Positions 39,969 to 47,200 of a DNA stretch of 59,171 bases are shown one piece after another. The stretch is from an uncultured Mediterranea sp. (GTDB taxonomy: Bacteria > Bacteroidota > Bacteroidia > Bacteroidales > Bacteroidaceae), in the NCBI GenBank assembly GCA_945831575.1, contig CAMACX010000015.1:1-59171 (forward strand), written 5' to 3'. The position numbers were made by a program, and so were the translations under genes. The notes beneath the pieces were generated by a model, which saw nothing but the letters and a program-made list of their open reading frames with translations, was not told where the DNA came from and did not search any database. The first letter of the stretch is position 1. Every line of letters starts with the position of its first letter.

Positions 39969-40010
39969 AAGGTATATAATTTAATAAGGTATATAATTTA
40001 ATAAGGTGTA
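39969..40010. repeat. 17-bp direct repeat, 2.4 copies
   Basis: AAGGTATATAATTTAAT occurs at 39969-39985 and 39986-40002, and a partial third copy follows. The array sits just before the D-2-hydroxyacid dehydrogenase start and supplies an AT-rich leader and, in AAGG, a possible ribosome site. Confidence 0.75.
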
Positions 40011-40016
40011 AATAGT

Positions 40017-40973
40017 ATGAAGATAGTCATTTTGGACGGATATGCCACCAACCCCGGCGACCTCTGCTGGGATGAGTTGAAGCAATTGGGTGAGTGCATC
40101 ATCTACGACCGCACCCAGCCCGATGACGTAGTAGAGCGTGCTCAGGGAGCAGAGATTGTTCTCACCAACAAGACCCAGCTGCGAGCCGACCAGATGGCTG
40201 CCCTTCCTGAGCTGAAGTTCATCGGCGTACTGGCCACCGGTTACAACATCGTCGATACCGAGGCCGCCCGCCAGCGAGGCATCCTCGTGAGTAATATCCC
40301 TGCCTACAGCACCAACTCCGTAGCCCAGCTCGTCTTTGCCCACCTGCTCAATATTGCGCAGCAGGTGCAGCATCACAACGAGGCGGTCCACGATGGACGC
40401 TGGAGCAATTGCCTGGACTTCTGCTTCTGGGACATGCCTTTGCTTGAACTCCACGGGCTCAAGATGGGTATCGTAGGACTGGGTAATACCGGTATGGCCA
40501 CCGCCCGCATTGCATTAGGATTCGGCATGGAGGTCTATGCTTACACCTCAAAGTCGCCCTTGCAGCTACAGTCAGAAATTCATAAGATGGAGCTTGACCA
40601 GCTGTTCAGCGAATGCGATGTAGTGAGTCTGCATTGCCCACTCAACTCCCAGACGCTTGGCATGGTCAATGCCCGGCGACTGCAGCTGATGAAGCCTACG
40701 GCCATACTCATCAATACCGCCCGCGGTCCGCTGATTGATGAAGCTGCCCTTGCCGATGCCCTCAACCAAGGAAGGCTTGCTGCAGCAGGCCTCGACGTAC
40801 TGTCGCAGGAGCCTCCCAGTTCAGACAACCCACTGCTCACGGCACGCAACTGCTACCTCACGCCCCACATAGCCTGGGGCAGTACAGCAGCTCGCAAGCG
40901 CCTGATGCAGATTCTGGTAGGCAACGTCAAGGCATACCTTGATGGCCATCCTGTCAACATCGTCAACCCCTAA
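40017..40973 (+). CDS. D-2-hydroxyacid dehydrogenase
   Basis: A 318-residue NAD(P)-dependent dehydrogenase. The nucleotide-binding GLGNTGMATARIALGFGM lies at ~150-168. The catalytic Arg is in NTARGPLIDE, the Glu in LDVLSQEPP and the His in LTPHIAWGS. It resembles glycerate/hydroxypyruvate or lactate dehydrogenases; the substrate cannot be told. The gene is probably in the rarA transcript, with a spacing of ~72 bases. Confidence 0.9.
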   Translation: MKIVILDGYATNPGDLCWDELKQLGECIIYDRTQPDDVVERAQGAEIVLTNKTQLRADQMAALPELKFIGVLATGYNIVDTEAARQRGILVSNIPAYSTNSVAQLVFAHLLNIAQQVQHHNEAVHDGRWSNCLDFCFWDMPLLELHGLKMGIVGLGNTGMATARIALGFGMEVYAYTSKSPLQLQSEIHKMELDQLFSECDVVSLHCPLNSQTLGMVNARRLQLMKPTAILINTARGPLIDEAALADALNQGRLAAAGLDVLSQEPPSSDNPLLTARNCYLTPHIAWGSTAARKRLMQILVGNVKAYLDGHPVNIVNP

Positions 40974-41007
40974 ACCGAATGTTCACTTACTTAATACGAT
41001 CAACACT

Positions 41008-42132
41008 ATGGGACAAAGTGCAGTCAAAGGCTTAGCCAAAGGAATCCTACTTATCCTCACCCTCCTGCTGGCCGCCATCACCATCCTTGCCTCATTTGCA
41101 GGCAGATACCATCCGGCAGAATCTACCATCATGCCCCTGCTAGGACTGGCCCTCCCCTTCCTGTTGCTGGCTAACGGAGTGTTAGCGCTCATCTTCCTCC
41201 TTCTGCGTAAAGCCCATTTCCTGATTGCGCTGTTGGCCATTGGCATCAACTGGAACTACCTCGTCACGGTCTTTCAGTGGAAAAATCACCCCATCATCGT
41301 GGCTGACGCACCCACGCTGACCATTGCGACCTACAACGTCCATGGGTTTGGTCACGAATTCACCGGTTACAGCTGCAAGGAGCTGGCCCGCTACTGTCAG
41401 GAGCAGCAGGTCGATGTCATCTGCTTCCAGGAGTTCAGCGGCAACCAGGCCTTCACTACCGACAGCATTCTTGAGGTCTTCAGCCACTGGCCTCACCGCT
41501 ACCTGCCACAGGCTGAGGGACATCTGCAATTGGCCCTCTTCAGCCGCTATCCACTCAAGCAGACGGAGCACCTGCTCTTCCCCGAGTCGGCCAATTGCAG
41601 CATGATGGCCAACGTAGAGGCCCCCGGCGGGACAGTGACGCTCTTCAACTGCCACCTGCAGACCACGAGCATCTCTCAACGGCGTACTACCTGGACCCGT
41701 GAGATGGACTATGGAGATACACGACAGAAGATACAGACCACGCAGGAAGCTGCCGAGACGCTACACGGCAACCTCAAGAAACGTGCCCAGCAAGCAGATA
41801 GCATCTACCAACGCATCCGCCAGACTGAGCATCCCGTCATCCTCTGCGGTGACCTCAACTCCCTCCCCTCCTCCTACACCTACCGCACCTTCAGCACCCT
41901 GCTGACCGATGCCTTCCAGGAGGCAGGCAGTGGCTACATGTACACCTTCCGCAACGCTTGGCGACTGCTGCGCATCGACTACACCTTCCACTCCTCACGT
42001 CTGCGTGCTACCGAGTGCTTCTCCCTGACACAGGAGCTCTGCAGTGACCACAACCCCGTCATCACCCGGTTCCAGTACAACCCGATTCCGGAGTCGGCCC
42101 TTTCAGAAGCCGCCCTTCCCGAGGAGAAATAA
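41008..42132 (+). CDS. membrane-anchored endonuclease/exonuclease/phosphatase family protein
   Basis: A ~374-residue protein. Three N-terminal membrane helices (~10-90) are followed by an EEP hydrolase domain with TIATYNVHGFG, CFQEFSG (Glu metal ligand), LCGDLNSLPSS (Asp and Asn), LRIDYTFHS and CSDHNPVITRF (Asp-His pair). All family catalytic motifs are present, so it is a metal-dependent phosphodiesterase, possibly acting on lipids or nucleotides at the membrane; the substrate is unknown. The ATG at 41008 begins at the basic segment before the first helix; the frame extends back into the dehydrogenase. Confidence 0.87.
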   Translation: MGQSAVKGLAKGILLILTLLLAAITILASFAGRYHPAESTIMPLLGLALPFLLLANGVLALIFLLLRKAHFLIALLAIGINWNYLVTVFQWKNHPIIVADAPTLTIATYNVHGFGHEFTGYSCKELARYCQEQQVDVICFQEFSGNQAFTTDSILEVFSHWPHRYLPQAEGHLQLALFSRYPLKQTEHLLFPESANCSMMANVEAPGGTVTLFNCHLQTTSISQRRTTWTREMDYGDTRQKIQTTQEAAETLHGNLKKRAQQADSIYQRIRQTEHPVILCGDLNSLPSSYTYRTFSTLLTDAFQEAGSGYMYTFRNAWRLLRIDYTFHSSRLRATECFSLTQELCSDHNPVITRFQYNPIPESALSEAALPEEK

Positions 42133-42182
42133 AAAAAGCGTAACAAGCATCCATGCCCCAGTAGGCAGGCCGCTTGTTACGC
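42130..42182 (-). terminator. hairpin terminator of the DUF4250 gene
   Basis: GCGTAACAAGC (42138-42148) pairs with GCTTGTTACGC (42172-42182), loop 23 bases. The T tract arises on the minus strand from the A run at 42131-42137; the plus side has no T run. Confidence 0.7.
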
Positions 42183-42206
42183 CTGTAGTAAGCCAGAAAC
42201 GGCTAA

Positions 42207-42383
42207 TTACCAGAAACGGTTCTTAGCCGGATTGTACTCAAAACCGTGCGTCTTCAGCTTCTTCTCCAGCTCCATCTTGTCGATGGAGAGGTCGGAGCAG
42301 AGTGCCTCCAACGAGTTGTACTCATCGCGCAGCTTCATGTTGATGAAGCTGTAGAGCATTGCGGGATCTTCAGGTAAACTCAT
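42207..42383 (-). CDS. DUF4250-type small protein
   Basis: A 58-residue protein, MSLPEDPAMLYSFINMKLRD at its start, then YNSLEALCSDLSIDKMELEKK and a final YNPAKNRFW. It matches the short DUF4250 family, common in Bacteroidetes and Firmicutes, whose members are helical and of unknown role. The ATG at 42383 is preferred over 42419 since the family starts with an LP..DP motif. It has its own terminator. Confidence 0.8.
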   Translation of the reverse strand: MSLPEDPAMLYSFINMKLRDEYNSLEALCSDLSIDKMELEKKLKTHGFEYNPAKNRFW

Positions 42384-42518
42384 ACTTTCAATCTTTTTAA
42401 AAAAACTAATACGCCGCAAAAGTAGCGACTTTTCCGCAAATAACCACGCAAAAATATGTTCTTTAACATAAAAATCGCCTCACAATCGTTTGCAGTGAGC
42501 CTTAATTTACCCGATTCC

Positions 42519-42606
42519 GGGGAGTTAAATGTTCGCGACTGGAGAGTTAAATGTTCAGCGCTGGAGAGTTAAATGTTCCGCGCTGGAGAGTTAAATGTTC
42601 GCGAGT
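42519..42606. repeat. 22-bp tandem repeat array, four units (site 2)
   Basis: Units begin at 42519, 42541, 42563 and 42585. Three share the core GGAGAGTTAAATGTTC followed by six variable bases; the first reads GGGGAGTTAAATGTTC. The period is exactly 22. The array ends 7 bases before the minus-strand stop of the AAA-ATPase gene. It belongs to the same family as the array at 17038-17125. Confidence 0.9.
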
Positions 42607-42612
42607 GACCAC

Positions 42613-44181
42613 TCAGTCGCGCACTATCTGCCAGTCGGTGAGGGTGCGGCGGGTGGTGTCGAAGTTGATACCTACCTTGACTATCGGGAGGCCGGTGAGG
42701 GCAAACTTGGCCGCGTAGTTCTTCAGGTCTATCTGCTGCATGGCGGACTCAGCGCTCTGGTTCAACTTCAACTCGAAGAGGTAGAGCGTGTGGGCCGTCG
42801 GCATCACCATATCCACACGGCCCGTGGGGGTGTGGATCTCCACATCGACAAAGTAGTCGGACAGAAGCGTGAAGATGATGTAGAGCATCTGCTGGTAGTG
42901 ACCCTCGGAGTCGGCCACGTTGCAGTAGGGCACAGTGCCGAGGAAGGTCTGCAGCAGCTGGAGTGCGCCTTCCAGGTCCTCCTTGGCAATCAGCTGGGCC
43001 ATGCGCCGGGCCGTGTTGTTGACCTTCAGCGTGTTGGGCATGACGTATGAGGGGATGAGCGCTTTCGTCAAGCCGATGCGCACCTCACGGTTGGGTACGG
43101 AGAGGGTGTAGTAGTTGAAGGCCTCATCGTAGGCCTTGATGGTGATGTAGCCACTCTGGTAGAGCAGCGGCAGGATGGAAGTCATGTTCTCCGTCGGGGC
43201 ATCGAAGTCGTCTGCCCCACCCTCCATCGTGGTGAGGTCAGAAGGCAGCACGTCAAACTTGCGCATCATCTCGATGAGGTAAGTGGGGGTGCCCGAGGCA
43301 AACCAATAGTTGTCAATCCGCCTCTTGGTGAAAGCCTGTAACAAGCTGAAGGGGTTGAAGATGTCGGGCGAGGGCCAGGTGAAGTGATAGCCATCGTACT
43401 GCCTGCGCAGCACATCGGTAGCCTCCTCAGCTGTCCACCCATTGTTTGAGGCCAACGGTTCGATATAATCGCACATATCGCTCAACAGCTCCTCCTTCGT
43501 GATGCCACAGATTGCTGCAAACTCCGGATCCATAGAGATGTTCATCAGGTTATTGAGTTCGCTGAAGATACTGAGCTGCGAGAACTTGGTGATGCCGGTA
43601 AGGAAGACAAATTGCAGATAGGGGTCACAGTCCTTGATAGGAGAATAGAAATTGCGCATCACCTGACGGAGCAAGGGAAGCTGTGTCTCCTCGTGCACCA
43701 CATCGAGCAGCGGAGCATCGTATTCATCAATCAGCAAGACAACCTTACGTCCAGTCTGTTTGTAGGCAGCCTGTATCAGATTCGACAGACGAACATTATT
43801 ATCAACAGCTGGATTGGAAATGCCGTATTTCGATTCATACTCCTCAAGCCGAGAGCCTAGGTAGCGATCCAGCTGCTCCTGCTCCATGTGCTTGCCTGAA
43901 GCCATGCTGAGTCGCAGCACAGGGTAGGCCGTCCACTCCTTCTCCAGCTGCTCGATGGCCAGTCCCTTGAAGAGTTCCCGCCGTCCCTCAAAATAGGCTT
44001 GCAAGGTAGAGATCAGCAACGACTTGCCAAACCGACGTGGACGGCTCAGGAAGATATACTTACAGGTGTTAATCATCTTCCAGATATACTCCGTCTTATC
44101 CACATACAACATGTTCTCCTCAATGATGGTCGAGAAGGTCTGTATGCCGATGGGCAGTCGTTTGAGTTGCTTCATTTCCAT
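42613..44181 (-). CDS. AAA-ATPase/PD-(D/E)XK nuclease-like protein
   Basis: A 522-residue protein of the abundant Bacteroidetes family with an AAA-ATPase-like N-terminal domain (KRLPIGIQTFSTIIEENMLYV at its start; P-loop SRPRRFGKSLLISTL; Walker B LIDEYDAPLLD) and a C-terminal PD-(D/E)XK nuclease-like domain (GRVDMVMPTAHTLYLFELKL, with Asp and Glu-x-Lys). Such genes are often present in many copies per genome and move with repeats. Function unproven; a nuclease or mobile-element role is suspected. It has no neighbours in an operon. Confidence 0.88.
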   Translation of the reverse strand: MEMKQLKRLPIGIQTFSTIIEENMLYVDKTEYIWKMINTCKYIFLSRPRRFGKSLLISTLQAYFEGRRELFKGLAIEQLEKEWTAYPVLRLSMASGKHMEQEQLDRYLGSRLEEYESKYGISNPAVDNNVRLSNLIQAAYKQTGRKVVLLIDEYDAPLLDVVHEETQLPLLRQVMRNFYSPIKDCDPYLQFVFLTGITKFSQLSIFSELNNLMNISMDPEFAAICGITKEELLSDMCDYIEPLASNNGWTAEEATDVLRRQYDGYHFTWPSPDIFNPFSLLQAFTKRRIDNYWFASGTPTYLIEMMRKFDVLPSDLTTMEGGADDFDAPTENMTSILPLLYQSGYITIKAYDEAFNYYTLSVPNREVRIGLTKALIPSYVMPNTLKVNNTARRMAQLIAKEDLEGALQLLQTFLGTVPYCNVADSEGHYQQMLYIIFTLLSDYFVDVEIHTPTGRVDMVMPTAHTLYLFELKLNQSAESAMQQIDLKNYAAKFALTGLPIVKVGINFDTTRRTLTDWQIVRD

Positions 44182-44315
44182 ATACTACTGTTTTGGTTAC
44201 AAAATTAATTCTTTTTCTTTGAAAGAACCCTCATCAGAGGGAAAGAATCGTGATAATCCCGATTATTTAACTTCCGTTTACGGCTAAGGCAGTATGATAT
44301 TCGCCAATAAAGCAG

Positions 44316-44323
44316 TATCTTTG
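44316..44323 (+). promoter_or_regulatory. -7 element (TATCTTTG) upstream of the acetyltransferase
   Basis: Exact TAnnTTTG match about 94 bases before the ATG; no -33 match. Confidence 0.4.
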
Positions 44324-44416
44324 CAACAAGTAATTTTGCGACTGATTACATTGATCATTACCCTACGACGAAGACATTTATCTGAAAATGAAATCTTAAC
44401 ATAAAAATTATGCCCT

Positions 44417-44995
44417 ATGAATGACGATAACCAACTGCATGAACTGACGGAGTGGCAGAAGATGCGCTCGGGACAGCTGTATGACTGGACGGACCCTGAG
44501 ATAGACAGCAGCTTGCGACGGTCGCGGCTGGCCTGTGAGCGATTCAACCGCTCGGGCATGGACCATGAGGACTACCGTGAGGCGCTGGAGAACATGATAC
44601 CGGGTGTGCCCCGCTCGGTGACCATTCTCCCGCCATTCCACTGCGACCATGGCAACGGTCTGCACCTGGGAGAGGGTGTCTTTGTCAACTACAACGCCAT
44701 GCTGCTCGATGCCGCTGACATCACCATCGGCAGCCACACCTTGATAGGTCCCAACTGCTCCCTCTACACGCCGCAGCACCCCATCGACTACCGTCTGCGC
44801 CGACAGACCATCGAGTCGGCCTTCCCCATCCGTATCGGTGAGGATTGCTGGCTGGGGGGCAACGTCACTGTCTGCCCCGGCGTGACGATAGGCGACCGCA
44901 CGGTGATTGGAGCCGGCAGTGTGGTGACTCACGACATCCCCTCTGACTGCCTTGCCGCTGGCAACCCCTGCAAGGTAATCCGAAGCCTGGCATGA
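44417..44995 (+). CDS. sugar O-acetyltransferase (maltose acetyltransferase-like)
   Basis: A 192-residue left-handed beta-helix protein. The N-terminal MAC domain (ELTEWQKMRSGQLYDW) is followed by hexapeptide repeats (LGEGVFVNYNAMLLDAADIT, then IGSHTLIGPNCSLYTPQHPID with the catalytic His), and an end with ITVCPG-type turns and DCLAAGNPCKVIR. It transfers acetyl from acetyl-CoA to a sugar; the substrate is not known. No sugar operon adjoins it. Confidence 0.92.
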   Translation: MNDDNQLHELTEWQKMRSGQLYDWTDPEIDSSLRRSRLACERFNRSGMDHEDYREALENMIPGVPRSVTILPPFHCDHGNGLHLGEGVFVNYNAMLLDAADITIGSHTLIGPNCSLYTPQHPIDYRLRRQTIESAFPIRIGEDCWLGGNVTVCPGVTIGDRTVIGAGSVVTHDIPSDCLAAGNPCKVIRSLA

Positions 44996-45098
44996 ATATC
45001 ATACGGGTTAAGTCTTAGGTGACACCTTCTTGTACCTGTAGGCGCTGCTGACGATGACCACGCCTTGGGGTATGCGGCAATAAGCACAAAAAGAAATA

Positions 45099-45159
45099 AG
45101 GAGATATACTTCATCCGCCAAGTCAGTATATCTTCTCTTGGGGATGGAGTATATCTCCT
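45099..45159. repeat. long hairpin between convergent genes
   Basis: AGGAGATATACT (45099-45110) pairs with AGTATATCTCCT (45148-45159), and the stem continues through CATCC/GGATG and CCAAG/CTTGG with one mismatch. A third, inverted half copy AGTATATCTTCT lies in the loop. There is no clear T tract, so it is a weak terminator candidate or the trace of a small palindromic element. Confidence 0.7.
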
Positions 45160-45181
45160 ATGGGAAATAAGCAGTATTGAC

Positions 45182-46957
45182 TTATGCGAAGATGTCGCTG
45201 CGTTCGATGTAGGCTATGACGTCACCTTTGTTGACCACGGCTCCCTGCTTGGCACAGATTTCTACCACGCGGCCGGTGAAGCCGGTCATCACAGGCTCGT
45301 ACTCGCCCCACGGGGTGCTGACGTAGCAGAACACCTGGTCGTGCTGGTACTTGCAGCCGATGAAGGGCGCTGTGGAGGGACCCTCTACGGAGACTTCCCA
45401 CAGTACCTGTCCCTTGGAGGGGGCGATTACGGGGTCGGCCTTGGCACGCTTGAGCTTCAGGATCTCCTCCGTGGAGAATCCGCCCTTGGCCAGGGCTGCA
45501 TCCTTGGCCCGCTGGAGGTCGTCCTCAAAGCGCTTCTTGGCCACTCCGCTCTTGTAGTCGCGGTACTGACGGTCGTGCATGGCCAGTTCGAAGAGTTCCT
45601 CGTCATCGGGTCCGCAGTCCCAGCCGTTGTCGGCCATCTCCTTGCGGTAGGTGTCGAGCGCATCGGGGTAGTTGAGCTGCGGGTCGGTATCGACAAACTC
45701 GTAGCCCTTCTGCTTGGCCAACTCGATGATCTCGGGTGCCAACGGACCGGGCAGACGGCCACTCTTGCCCAGGATCATGTCCCAGGTGTGATTGTCGATC
45801 ATGGTGAATCGCTCCTCGCCCTTGACCTGCTGCATCACGTTCATCAGGGCCACGTTCTTGACATACTGGCTGAAGGGGGTCACCAAGGGAGGATAGCCAA
45901 GCTTGGGCCATACGTACTCCACCTCGTCGAAGAGCATCACCAGCAGGTCATCGAGGCTCAGCGCGGGCTTGTTCTTGCTCTTGAGGATGAGGTTGATGCC
46001 GGAGTGTACGCCCTTGAGGTCGGCCATCATCGAGCCCATCATGCCGCCGGGGAGTCCACACTTGAGCAGCAGGGAGGACATGTGCTTGTTGGTGGGGTCC
46101 ATGAAGTAGCCCAAGAAGTCGTCGATAAACTCCTGCGTCATGGCGCGGGCCTTCATGTAGGCCTTCATGTTGATGTCGGGCACCTGGAATCCCTTGTCCT
46201 TGAGCATGGCCTGCACGGAGATGACATCGGGGTGTACCTTGCCCCACGACATGGGCTCCATGGCCACGTCGATAATGTCGGCCCCGTTCTCACACACCTC
46301 CAGGATGGAGGCCATGGAGAGGCCCGGTCCGCTGTGTCCGTGGTACTGTATGATGACCTCGGGATGGTGGCTCTTGATGTTCTTGACCAGCTGTCCGAGC
46401 ATCCCCGGACGGCCTATGCCGGCCATGTCCTTGAGGCAGATCTCGGGGGCACCTGCAGCAATCAGCTCATCGGCGATGCGCGTGTAGTACTCCACGGTGT
46501 GTACCGGTGAGTAGGTGATGCAGAGCGTGGCCTGGGGGATCATGCCTGCTTCGAGGGCATACTTGATGGAGGGGATGATATTGCGCGTCTCATTGAGTCC
46601 GCAGAAGATGCGGGTGATATCCACCCCTTGGGCATGCTTGACTTTGTACATCAGGCGGCGCACGTCGGCAGGCACGGGGTACATACGCAGGGCATTGAGT
46701 CCACGGTCCAGCATGTGGGTCTGGATGCCTGCTTCATGGAAGGGCTTGGTAAAGGCGCGGACAGCCACGTTGGGGTTCTCGCCATAGAGCAGATTGACCT
46801 GCTCGAAAGCACCACCGTTGGTCTCTACACGGGCAAAGCAGCCCATCTCGATAATAAGTGGTGCGATGCGCACCAGTTGGTCAACGCGGGGCTGATACTT
46901 GCCCGACGACTGCCACATGTCCCGATAGACGAGACTGAACTTGATTTCTTTTTTCAT
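45182..46957 (-). CDS. carboxyltransferase/oxaloacetate decarboxylase alpha-like protein
   Basis: A 591-residue protein of the pyruvate carboxylase B/oxaloacetate decarboxylase alpha family. The TIM-barrel domain has LVYRDMWQSSG, VETNGGAFEQ, PEICLKDMAGIGRPG (catalytic Lys) and YHGHSGPGLSM. The PYC-OADA conserved domain follows to ~residue 510, then a biotinyl-like fold (EPVMTGFTGRVVEICAKQG). The last stretch GDVIAYIERSDIFA takes the place of the usual AMKM motif, so the biotin-accepting lysine is absent. A separate carrier protein may supply the biotin, or the enzyme does not use it. Confidence 0.88.
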   Translation of the reverse strand: MKKEIKFSLVYRDMWQSSGKYQPRVDQLVRIAPLIIEMGCFARVETNGGAFEQVNLLYGENPNVAVRAFTKPFHEAGIQTHMLDRGLNALRMYPVPADVRRLMYKVKHAQGVDITRIFCGLNETRNIIPSIKYALEAGMIPQATLCITYSPVHTVEYYTRIADELIAAGAPEICLKDMAGIGRPGMLGQLVKNIKSHHPEVIIQYHGHSGPGLSMASILEVCENGADIIDVAMEPMSWGKVHPDVISVQAMLKDKGFQVPDINMKAYMKARAMTQEFIDDFLGYFMDPTNKHMSSLLLKCGLPGGMMGSMMADLKGVHSGINLILKSKNKPALSLDDLLVMLFDEVEYVWPKLGYPPLVTPFSQYVKNVALMNVMQQVKGEERFTMIDNHTWDMILGKSGRLPGPLAPEIIELAKQKGYEFVDTDPQLNYPDALDTYRKEMADNGWDCGPDDEELFELAMHDRQYRDYKSGVAKKRFEDDLQRAKDAALAKGGFSTEEILKLKRAKADPVIAPSKGQVLWEVSVEGPSTAPFIGCKYQHDQVFCYVSTPWGEYEPVMTGFTGRVVEICAKQGAVVNKGDVIAYIERSDIFA

Positions 46958-47009
46958 TGTACGTAAATTGCACTAAAATAGTTTTTTATAGTTTAGCGGT
47001 TCACGGCAA

Positions 47010-47017
47010 CAAAGATA
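47010..47017 (-). promoter_or_regulatory. -7 element (TATCTTTG) for the carboxyltransferase gene
   Basis: Minus-strand TAnnTTTG match 52 bases before the ATG; a CTTG at 47040-47043 lies 22 bases upstream as a poor -33. Confidence 0.5.
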
Positions 47018-47107
47018 ACGTGAATCCTTGAGATAATAACAAGTCAGGGGCACTTTTTTATCTCTGGAAACGTATGTTATATATCATCTTTTTAAGTTGA
47101 ATTAATA

Positions 47108-47139
47108 TTTGCTTTTGTCGTGGGGATGAACTAACTTTG
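47108..47139 (+). promoter_or_regulatory. complete Bacteroides-type promoter for the antiporter
   Basis: TTTG at 47108-47111, 20-base spacer, TAACTTTG at 47132-47139; ATG 61 bases later. A full consensus match. Confidence 0.8.
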
Positions 47140-47200
47140 TTCCCAAATTGTTCTTATTAAGAAATTATTAAGAAAACTTGAATATACAAAAACGACAACT

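Noticed and set aside
42519..42606. Possible CRISPR array.
   Set aside because: The 22-bp units follow each other without spacers, and no cas gene is present.
44929..45114. Minus-strand 61-codon frame with a leader-like start near the acetyltransferase end.
   Set aside because: It overlaps the 3' end of the acetyltransferase gene, its second half is a shadow of that gene, and no promoter was found.
45065..46510. Plus-strand open frame of ~480 codons opposite the carboxyltransferase gene.
   Set aside because: It is the mirror of a well-supported minus-strand gene; the protein is H/G/V-rich with no family resemblance, as expected from high third-position GC.
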